64,000 nucleotides of DNA from Mansonella perstans (lineage: Eukaryota; Nematoda; Chromadorea; Rhabditida; Onchocercidae): assembly GCA_037074765.1 (NCBI GenBank), contig JBAMDO010000571.1, forward strand, positions 62,001 to 126,000, read 5' to 3'. The position numbers and the translations under genes were made by a program. Of this stretch, positions 26,090-36,700 are shown in pieces; position 1 is the first letter of the stretch, and each line of letters begins with the position of its first letter. Under the pieces are notes generated by a model, which worked only from the letters and a program-made list of their open reading frames with translations, was not told where the DNA came from and did not search any database.

Positions 26090-29000
26090 ATGGCATCATT
26101 TGCGCCATCACTTTTCGTATTTTTCTTTCATCTCATTAATAACTGGCCGAAATTCGCCGTCTACATTTTCAATCATTCGGTATGATTTTTAATTTAACCT
26201 TTATTTCTAAATTGTAATTTGTGCGAACATCCATCGAATAGCTATAATTTTATTTTGAAAACTTTTGTTTTTTTTGTTTTTTTTTTTTGAGAATACTTCA
26301 TTGTATTATTTGATTATCTTTATACTGCACTTCATTTCCAAAACATCAAGGTTTGTTTTTGACTAATATATTACATAAAATTGAATTCCATTTGGATATG
26401 TTTCCACTCTTGTTCTTAATCTTTTTATTTCGTTTTTAATTGCTTTCGACCTTTGCTAGTTTCTTTAAACTTCTTCCAGAAATTCCAATTTTTATTTTTC
26501 CGTATTTTTTGCATTTGTATTTTAACTATCACTGATCAAATCACATCAATATTGCGGCGATATTTTGCTGATCAATTCTGCATTATTTACGACGATATTT
26601 GTGATATATCTTTGGTGTAATGGACAAATGACCTTTTCTGTGACCAATCATATGTCTTAATGTCCGCACTGAACTTCTCTTGCGTGCTAAATAATCCTTC
26701 GTAAAATAGATTACAATTGTTTCGCGGATGACATTATGAAACAATGCAGAAGGCTTCATCATCGTCGAGAAAAATAGAAAATTTTCTTTGTTAATTGCTG
26801 AAGCTAACAAAAATCAGAGTTAAAATCGTTCATATAAAATTTCTCATTGAAAATGAATAAATTTTTATATTATTTATTCACTTTTTTTTTGAAATTCGAC
26901 TGGGCGAATTATTTTAGACCAGCTCATCTTTGGAGGAATTTCTTGAAATTAGATGGAATAGGCCTGGAAAGTTAAAATCTAGTGGAAAAGGTGGTGCTTT
27001 TGCAAACTCAGCTACCGATTTTCGGAAACGTTACGGTTTGGTGCATTTATCAGTTTGTTCAAGTTTATTACGAACACGGCAGAATACGACGACTGAAAAT
27101 TTTGAATGGACAATTTTGGATCAGTACAACCAACAACATTTCTGCTGGATCACACAGGAATGTCAAACATCTTGGATCGCTCCAGAACAAGTTACTATAT
27201 ACTATTTTCATTTGATCAAATGTTGAGCACTAAAAAGTTTTCCTTATTTGTATATCTTTTATTTCATTTATACCGTAATTGTAAATTTACCTGAAACGAT
27301 CATGTTTTATAGTCAAACTACGTCGTGAAGGTGTCAGTAAAATTTATGGACCATAAAATTCTCCATGGAATAGCGCGGATAAAAATTCGAGACTATTGGA
27401 TAGGAGTAATTGGCGATTCATTTGCTTCCGGAGAGGGTAATCCGGATGTTCCGGCCAATGCAGTCAACAAAACAATGGCAAAATGGCTTTCGAGTTAGCG
27501 CATTTTCTAAAATCTCTACACTTTGCACATATGCAATCTAATCACAGCAGAAATTTTTACTTGCGCAATAAAGTTTTAATATCAAAAATTTTACAAGCAA
27601 AATTGTTCAAGAGCTGAAGGAAAAAGTTGAATTCTTAAGAGTGGAAAAAGGCGGAATTTCAATTTGTTTGATACGCTGGAATTAAGACAGTCATATTCTT
27701 CGAAAAACGAAACGTTTTGTGCTGAATGTTTTCTTGCTAACTTTGGTTTCAACAATGAATTTTATTATCACCTTACTATTCCCTCTGGATGGCATTTTTT
27801 TTGACGTGGAAACTTATTGTTTCTCATTGAAAAACAATCATTATTATAGTATTTAGAAGAGCGATTGAGCGGCAGCTTCTTTGAACCCTTCATTTTAATA
27901 CATCCCAAGTTAGTGCTTGAAACTAAACTTCTCCTAACCAAGATGTAATAAATGCTTGGTACAGTTGGGAATGCTTGAAGAATGAGTTTAGTGACCGTAT
28001 CCAATCGGGTGAAATGATGCTTACTTAAAGTAGTAATTTGCGGCAACATCAAAGGATTGGATCAATACAAAGAGGGTGTCCTGGGGTCACGGAAAATTTT
28101 GTTGCTTTTTGCCAAAATTTGTTCAATTTTCCTTCATTTTGAAAAAAAATTAAAATTTGTTCCGGTTTTTCAGTGGTTAAATATTTCGTGAAAATACCGC
28201 TTGAAAAGCAAACACAAATCACACAACACGAGTATTATTAATTTTCGTAAGAAAAGATGCCGAAGTGCCATTGGATAAGAAAGTGGTAGGGAGAGTGAAA
28301 GTTTCAGTTCGAAATTAATTATGGATTAATTATCCTCCTCTGGTCTTCCTCTGGCGCAAAAAAACAGCAAATTACAACGATCAAGGGATAATTAATGCTA
28401 CCTTATTTCATGGTTGCTGCACCGAATTGAAGGATTGACACTGAATGGATAGCTATGCTGTTCGATAATTAAGATGAAAAATTAAAAACGATGACAATTA
28501 TGCTGAAATTTCTGAAGTTGAAGTCTGAACAATAAGAGCAAAAAATAAGCAAACTGCTTCAACAATATCACCAATACTCCATATTGCAGATCGATGTCAT
28601 CGAAGTTCTCGATCCTGGGCCTATAAAGCGTTCGAAAGGGTGAGTAGTGCGATCCTGGAGCAGAGTGCGATACATTTCACCTATTTACCTTGCACCGGAG
28701 CATCTGTTGACAATGGAATTCTTGTTCTCTTTAATAGAACATCACAAATCAATGTGTTGGAACAGATAACGAATATAAGGTTACCGATACTTTCTGTTTC
28801 TTCCAAGTATTTGTAAAAGTTTGAACAAATCAAACAATTCAGTTTATTTTGCTTTATTCAACATATCAGTGACTTGACGAATAATTTTTTTCGTTTGAAT
28901 CTGAATATTGATAATTTTCGAAATATTTTGATAAATATTTCAGAGTATTAACATTCAATTATCCAAACTTATAAGTACTTTACTGATGAACTGACGTCTA

Positions 29001-30408
29001 CTTCTGAAAGTCTTAATAAGATTTCATAGGGAGTTAACTGACTGCTAAAAATCTCTTCGGAAAAACTTAACTTTTGATTAGTTTCCTCTCTGTGAATCTC
29101 CGCTACTTTTAAGTGGAATATTCGCAGCACACAAAGTAAAAATGGATTAAAAGTTTGTAGTTACAGGAAATTTTCAGGGGCACCGGACCAGATCTCTTGA
29201 TGATGTCAATTGGCGGTAATGACATCGGATACTCAGAAATATTGTCGACTCTAATTGGTGGCCCAACAAATTCTTTGTTCTCTACCATTGATATGCGCTT
29301 TTTTTATACATCGCATCAGCTAGATCGAATCGCCAGAGCGATTCAGAAACTGAATCCAAAGCAGGTTGCATTGATTGGAATTATGAACAATTCAAAGCTA
29401 AGAATATTTGTTGTAATGCTATTTGTTGCGATTCAGAAACTGAATCCAAAGCAGGTTGCATTGATTGGAATTATGAACAATTCAAAGCTAAGAATATTTG
29501 TAGTAATGCTTTGTACTATGTCATCTAATGCGCTTTATTTACTTATCTCTAATCAAATTTTCATTCATAAACTGAAATTAATATCATTACAATCACTAAC
29601 AATTGCTGAATTTCAATCAGTGGTTCAGGTTATCATACCACATTACTTCGATCTTACGCGTAACGAACGGGGCCTGGTAGATGCTAATTGCGCTGACATG
29701 CAACAGGTATAATTTTCTACCGGTTTGTTTGATATTCAGTAAGAATTCTAATGGAAGAAGTTATTCTTGATGTGTGGATGCAATAATTCTCTTTCGAAGG
29801 AAAGGATAATTAGGTACTTTTAATTTCTTTCTTCATCCTAAATTGAGAACTATTTGTGCAGTAATTATAGATAAGCACTGAAAATTTAATGTTGGCTGAA
29901 AAAAAAATTTTGCAACGGATTAACGGACTGATAACGAAGAAATCTATGCAATACGGTTGGACAGCAGTTGAAGGGGTCGCTGAATTGTTCCGGTCACGCG
30001 GTTGTTGTTCGTCTAATTCACTCATCAGGCAAGTTCATGTGGTCCAATTCTCTCACAATCAATTACTAACCACTAATACATTTCTCTTGGATTGTTTGAA
30101 CTGAAAAATATAACACAATTCAAATCTACACTGAAAACAACAAAACATATGTTCAATTCAATTAACAATATTTTCAAAACGTGAGACTCCTTTAAAATTT
30201 TGTAAAATATAGAATTCAAATATGGAAACACCAATAATGTCATGCAATAAAATAATGTAATCCCTGCTGAAATACTACGAATTTTAGAAGCATACAAGAT
30301 TCAATTCGATTACAAGGCGATAGTTTTGGAGCATTTCATCCGATAGAGGAAGCTCACCGGCAAATAGCTGATCTGGTTGTTAAGAAAGTGCAACAATTCG
30401 GCAATTAA
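26090..30408 (+). CDS. Secreted SGNH/GDSL-type hydrolase (lipase/esterase-like)
   Basis: Exons 26090-26179, 26918-27190, 27313-27493, 28590-28779, 29178-29364, 29629-29706, 29871-30028 and 30288-30408 are phase-consistent and give 425 residues. SGNH-hydrolase blocks are clear: VIGDSFASGEG with nucleophile Ser157, SIGGNDIGYS with Gly258/Asn259, and DSFGAFHP near the end with the catalytic His403. RCHRSSRSWAYKAF and PHYFDLTRN are further conserved-looking blocks. The first exon (MASFAPSLFVFFFHL) is signal-peptide-like and fits in phase, but it is the least certain part. The enzyme probably cleaves ester bonds of lipids or glycans outside the cell; the substrate is unknown. The intron after exon 7 uses a GC donor. 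The border of exon 5 is duplicated (29338-29510), so the true 3' end of that exon is uncertain. Confidence 0.82.
26180..26917. other. First intron of the SGNH hydrolase
   Basis: Donor GTATGA and acceptor ATTTTAG. A 75-codon frame on the minus strand (26583-26810) lies inside; it is Lys/Arg-rich at its end but has no recognisable family and no supported partner exon, so it is not called. Confidence 0.45.
29338..29510 (+). repeat. 90-bp tandem duplication across an exon 3' end
   Basis: Bases 29338-29420 recur at 29428-29510 with one mismatch, at a period of 90 bp. The unit holds the last 27 nt of exon 5 (ending LNPKQ), its donor and the start of the intron. Both copies keep the donor CAG|GTTGCA, and the period is a multiple of three, so either donor keeps the frame. 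Confidence 0.9.
30029..30030 (+). other. GC splice donor (GC-AG intron) in the hydrolase gene
   Basis: Exon 7 ends ATC AG and is followed by GCAAGTT. Joining to 30288 gives SLIR then SIQDSIRLQGDSFGAFHP. The phase-2 join is forced, because phase 0 would hit a stop in the last exon. AG|GCAAGT is the classic strong context for GC-AG introns. Confidence 0.75.
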
Positions 30409-33400
30409 CATTTACTTATTTCTTTTTCATTTTTGATACCTGAATTATAAAATAAGCGTAAATATTACATGAAATGATAAAAGTGTCCGGAAAATCTTCC
30501 CTTCCTATCATTTTGCCCATCAACTTGCGAGAAACAGAAAGTAAACGAAAGCTTTATCATTTATTCTTAACTAAGCATCTTTACTCATTTACTGATATTC
30601 ATTTTCAAAATCTTATATAAACAAGTATTTAATTTCAAAATTTTCTGATTCATTTATATACTTGTGAATTGGCAAAGTGATCAAAAATTCGTTGCAAGAA
30701 ATTTTAAATATTTGTATAGTCTTCGATTAGCACGTTTATTTATTTCCAATGAAAATTGTACTAAACCTCAACTTCATATTTACCTTTTTCTTTGATGTAT
30801 TTGTACGTTAAAATTAGTCACATATTCACCATGTGGATCCAGCCTAATCTACGAACTCTTTGGTTAACGTCGTAAAGTTAGCTTTTAGCACATCATATAT
30901 TGCAATCTTATTGTTGCTACAATTAATGTTATTTTCGTTGTGTGACTATTGGAAATGGACGAAACAGGTGCAACGGTTTTCTAATTAGTACCTGTACGAT
31001 GCACTTAATTAACCTTTCGAGTGCAGCAATATGGATGACATAATTAGGATCGTTTGTTTTATTTCTTATCGCTATAATAATGAGTGTTCCTGTTGAGTCC
31101 ACATCAAGTGCAATATAGCAACAAAAGTTAGAAAGACAGAACTAGGCTAGTTTCAATGAAGCAGAATGTTTCAACAAACTATACTTCATGGCATTAATGC
31201 TTTAATGAAAGTTGGCAGAAAAAATCCATATAATTTCTTATTGATGCATCTAGTACATCAACTTATTGAATTAGCCTAAAGATATTTTAAGATTTAATTG
31301 CTTTAATAGTACTTGCATTTATTAGTATGTTGTCTTAGAGCAACACTACATCATTTCATTTCATTACTTTAGGATGAAAAGAAAAGCAAGGAGTTAATTG
31401 ATCAATCTATAGCAATAGCCATATTTGCCAACTGTCCATTAATTAAAAAGGTTGAAGTCATCAAAGCAAAAAAGTTTCTTCAAATTTCAGGCTACTATCG
31501 ATGATTTCAAATATTTGAACTCAAATGTTATTTGAAATGATTAAGTCAAATATAATCAGTTTTGTAGGGATCCTACTTAAGGAATTTAAAAGTCATGCAT
31601 CTAACTAATTATTGATTTTTTTGAGTATAATTAATTTTATCTGATTTTCTTCTGATTTCCGTTAAAGTAAAAGGCTTTTCAGGATTTAAGCATAATTCTT
31701 TCTTCAGTATCAATGATTTGATATGTACTTGATTTTATTAACTTTACATCCAAAAAAATTGTACTTATATCTGAAAAGAATAAATTTCAAGCTTTTATTG
31801 TGAGATTTTACGTTGTTGTGAATTTTTGAGCTTGCAAGATGAATTAAAATGGAGGAAGTAAAAATGTCAAGGAAGGTAGAGATTCATGTGTCATGTGACC
31901 CAGAATAAGATCGCCGTGGAATTCCCTGAGGAGAAATGATTCGTTTGTTGTTGTGAAAACAAAATTTGCTTTCAGGGTTCCTTTTTTTCTTTGTTTTATT
32001 AAACTTCATTCTTTTTTATCTCTTTTTAGTTTAACTTGCAGAGATTTGAGAGTAAATTTTGCAAGCGATAGATTGCAGTGAAAGGTTTAATTTATTTTGA
32101 AATTTTTTATGTTGCACTTATAAAAAGCATAAAAGATGACATAGTGGTAAGAAAAACTTTAAGAAAGCTTTTAACAATTATGTTCTTACTTATATCATCC
32201 CACTCACATTTATTTTGAGATTTGACTATATGCAAGGACAATAATTAATGGAAATTTCAAACAGCATAAGCGAGCTGATATCAAAAAAGCACGCTTGTTA
32301 TTTCTAGTATTCTGCTATCAATTGAAAGAATAACTTGATATGTACTGCATTGTGAATTAGGATGAGCAAATATCCGACATATAAGCTTTTTTTTCTGATG
32401 CAACTGCAAACTACATCAAATTTTACTAGCTATTCTAAAATTATTTTTGAAGGAGGAGTAATTTAACGTATACGTATTTTCATATTATTCCTATATATAC
32501 ATCCCTTACTTCATCCCATCATTTTTATCTAGGACTTTGACGTTCTTCTATTTTCAACTTTCTTATTTTTTTTTTTTTTTTGGTTCGTTTCAATAGTGAC
32601 ATTTAGAGTAATTTAAATAACTTGTATTTAGGCCTTTCACTTTTCCACGAGGTGCATAGGAGCTTTAAGAGGAAAAGGAATTGAGAAAAAGCATTAATAG
32701 TTCAAAAATCATTCATCTGTCCCTATGTTTTGTTACATTATTTTTTCATTTTTTTTTTACAGATGAATCTGCGTAACTCACGAAATGAACTGCTAACAAC
32801 CAAAAATGGGATACTTTTCCAGATTTCATCACTCATTTCCCAGTTATTTTAAACAAACAAACAATCTGTCTAAGGCACACTTCTCCAATTTCATCGATTC
32901 ATTTCAGGCCGATCCTTGGCTTTATTTTTCTCAACTAATAATTCTCCCTCATACATTTTGCAGTTTGTGCAATTTCTTCTTCGCTTCATTAAACATCATC
33001 ATCACTTGAAAAATTCTTCCACTCAGTTGTGTCCCATATGTAAGGCTAAAGTAATTCACTTATAACTCAAATGGCAGTTTATTCTTTAAAATCTTTCCGA
33101 ATTTTACAACCACTTTTGACAGTTTAACTAAAACACTTTCTTTCAATAACATAAAAAGTAAACTGCGTAAAATGAGATGATCAGAATTAAGCTTTATTTA
33201 ATCATTCTTTCCATTATTGACACTTTAGACTTTGTTCAAGCTTTACTCATTTCTGCTTACATTACAAAAAAAAATTCGCTGTAATTTCAGGGGTATTAGA
33301 TGATGTTTAATTAAATGATTTGCAAAAATCTCTGCAAAGACACGAAATGCAGTGACATTGTTCAAAGTGATTGCAGAGAGTACTGTTAGGCTGAATGTTG

Positions 33401-33752
33401 TCATTATCACAACCTGCTTTAATATCATTATTATTATTACCATCGAGATTAGCAAACGATGATATAGTAGTATATGAGATCATTATCGGAAATGAACCAC
33501 TGCATTAGGACATAAATAGGACATAAACACAGTACAACAAACAAAACTATTTCCCGTATATTTGTCATGACAGTGAGAAGGGAAGAAGTGAAATTGAGTT
33601 GTAAAGCATGACTTATAAATGGTGCAGTGATTATAGTTCTGAAATAAAAGCATAAGAGCGCCTCTAAAGTTGCAAAGATAGCTCTGTCCTCATCCTTTGG
33701 CCTAGCGTTGCATAGCATCCAATAATTACGTCAAAACAGATACAATGTAGAA
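30409..33752. other. Gene-poor intergenic DNA
   Basis: This contains the 3' UTR of the hydrolase and AT-rich sequence without a supported gene. Minus-strand hydrophobic frames at 33243-33455 and 33449-33718 lie just past the stop of the next minus-strand gene and have no family likeness. A possible reverse-transcriptase trace at 31373-31525 is listed separately. Confidence 0.5.
31373..31525 (+). mobile_element. Possible degraded Ty3/gypsy-type reverse-transcriptase fragment
   Basis: After an acceptor-like TTTAG the frame reads DEKKSKELIDQSIAIAIF and then, a few residues on, KKVEVIKAKKFLQISGYYR, a stop, and FQIF. The C-terminal part resembles the conserved end of gypsy-type reverse transcriptases (a basic residue, FLGL-x-GYYRRF). 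Only about 40 codons can be followed and no LTR, integrase or RNase H was seen. Chance similarity is possible. Confidence 0.3.
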
Positions 33753-36700
33753 CTATTCCAATTCAAATTCGGAATCGGAGTAATTTCCAAGTAAGTCCAA
33801 GCATGCTTTTAATGCTTTTTCTCTAATCTCCATCGTTGAAAGCTCTTTATTACCATCTTTCTCTCTGCAAATTACAATGAAAAATTTTCAAAAAACTTTT
33901 AATCTAAAAAAAAATGGAAGCACAATTAATTTTGTTGTGTTATGAATGGAACTGCAACAAATAGTAATCGGAGAATTGATTTGATAACAAAACATGAATG
34001 GTTTTTAATTTCAATTTGATTTTCGGCAACATAAAAATTCCGATTTATCTTTTCTAGTGCGAATATAAAAATTCCGATTTATCCTTCGGAAAATTACAAT
34101 TGAAAGCATGGCTTCGTAATAGTTAAATATTACGTGAACTTATGCTGGAGCATAATTGATGTCTTATAGACATAGTTTATTTGGTGAATATGGCCGTTTT
34201 AATTTTTCACAAGATAAATTTGAGCCAACCCATCGCTAGTCTAGTGTTTGCCCTTTAACAATGAAGATTCATTTCATCTTCCATTTCTACTGGATTGGAT
34301 TATTTCTTAACATCAAAATCTAATTTCTTCTAGGAAATATCTGCAATCGTTATCTTGTTTTGGTATAAGAAATTAGATTATTAAAACAGATAAGCTTCTC
34401 ATTCTATAATGTTTACTTAGCAACTTACTATCTATAGCTTAGGACATTAGTAAAAAGATTCCGTTATGCCGCTATTACAAATTATGGAATGAATATAGTT
34501 TTTCGTCTTTTTTTATTAAATAGCCTAAATTTCAAATATTTTAATGATGAAATAAAATTGAGTGCATTTTCTCTTTTTTCTAACTGAATACAATAGTTAT
34601 TTACATAAACATTTTCGCTTTAATAAAATTTTGTTTCTGAAATTTCGAGAAGTGTTAAACAATCCAGCTTTACATTTCAGAATCTTCGTAACAATATAAA
34701 GTATTCTGTTATTGGATAATCTTTTCATTCTACAATGTTCATTCAAAAAAAATATATTTTCTAATTGTTATTCAAAATTTTTGATATTGAGTATATTTAA
34801 TTTGATATGCTTTAATTGATTTCCGTTGTACTATTCGCTATTTTCATACCATATCATGCAGGATATATTTAGCAATCATTCATCCGAAACATTTCCATTT
34901 CCAAGTTGAAGAATATCGGTAAGTATACTAGGGCATAATAGCCATAATTCAAGTGTTGGTAATTAAATTAAAAGAGCTAAGAGATTTTTTGGCCACTACA
35001 ATGTGAAAGAAAGTTTGAGCGAAAGATGTTGAAATAAATGAATTATATTCTATATTGCATTGTTATTCAAAATTTTCGATATTGAGTATATTTAATTTAT
35101 TAATTAATAACATTAAGGTTCTTTATATTAATAACATTAAGGTTCTTAAGCAATAATATCAAATTTGATCTTCAATGTTTAACTTGTAAAATTTATTTAA
35201 GTGATTTGCTTTTTTTTCAAATCATAGCTTGAAGATTTCTTTTTAACATTTACAATGAAAGTTTAAATGAAAATAACAAAGATATTATTTATCTATAAAA
35301 GATATGAAAGGAAATAAATTTGTGATGAAAATTTGAGAAAGTAATCCATTTTTGAGTAATAATAATTTGATAATATTAACAATGTTATAATATTTATTCA
35401 ATTGCTATAAATCAAAATTCATTGTTATTGTCATATTAAATTGCGACAAAAATTTCCGTTTTAAATAGCAAAAATTTTTAAAGCTTAGCAAATATTTCTA
35501 TGCAATGAAAGTAAAATGCTCCATCGAAATGTTTGTATCAAAATTGACAAAGGCAATATTGTTTGGTCGTCTGTTGAATCGATCGGGGGGAAGCCTACTA
35601 CTCTACACTGAATTGAAATAACACACAATTGAATTTGCCATAAATTTGAGTGTTCGGTCAAAATGAGTAAGTGTAGTGGTAGGGATAAAATAGCTAAAAT
35701 AGCTAGTAGAATAGGAATAGACGACTGTCAGGATCTATATTGGTCATACCTTTTTTCCAATATTTCATCCATTCCTACAGCTTCACTCTCTCTCTATATG
35801 TGCCGTTCCCTCATTTCTCTAAAATAGCCGACAATTCTTCAAACACTCAAATAGATGATGATAAAGTTACACATAGACGAAGAAGCGATCCTTCATATAC
35901 TATCGAACCTCAACGGGCCGGACCCATAAGTGATATTTTAAAACAATGTTCAATCAATTTTTGTTCAAAAATGAATTTATTTGTTGTTAGGTCAAAAATT
36001 TATTCATATGTCAAATATTTTACTTTACTATTTTGTTTTATATCGTTGCAAAAAATATTATCTTTTAATATTTTCTAGTTGAAAATTTCATTCCTATGAT
36101 TGAGTCGATCTAATTAGAAAGATCCCCATTTCGTATGTCTTCTAAATCCTTATTACACTGTCGTTGAGAAGAAATTACTTCCATATGATGATGATTACTA
36201 TGAAATTTCTCTTTTCTCCTTCGATACTCCTAGCAGCATATTTTGTCTTTATTATTATCACTAACAACTATCGTTCTTAAATAGTCCAATAATTACTTCC
36301 CTTTCTCATTATCATTATGATACCTTTGAATCGATCACTTATGCTATGCTCATCCGCTCAACTCCAAATATTGGTTATTAAAATCAAGAATAGACTTTTC
36401 TACTAGGGTTAAATGAGTTATACGCATTAGTCATATTGGTATCTATGAAGTACCATACGAATTTTACGCATTAGTCATATGGTATCTATGAAGTACCATA
36501 CAAATTTTATGCATTAGTCATATGGTATCTATGAAGTACCGCACGAATTTTTGTTTATTTAATAAAAAATGGACAAAATTGCACGCTTATCCTCCTTAGA
36601 GTATAATATCACCTTAGAGATTTCTCTTTTCTCCCGTAAAATTTACCAGGATATTATGCAGATATTATTTTCTGCTACATTCATATTTCATATATTTTGT

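Noticed and set aside
26397..26440. ATG with a hydrophobic run (MFPLLFLIFLFRF) as an alternative signal-peptide exon for the hydrolase
   Set aside because: Its possible donor leaves phase 1, which would run into a stop in exon 26918-27190; the exon at 26090-26179 fits in phase 0.
26583..26810. 75-codon minus-strand frame ending in a Lys/Arg-rich stretch
   Set aside because: It lies inside the hydrolase first intron, no family is recognised, and no upstream exon with matching phase is evident.
33243..33718. Two hydrophobic minus-strand frames that look like membrane segments
   Set aside because: They start just past a stop codon, their composition is simple AT-rich, and they have no splice support or family likeness.
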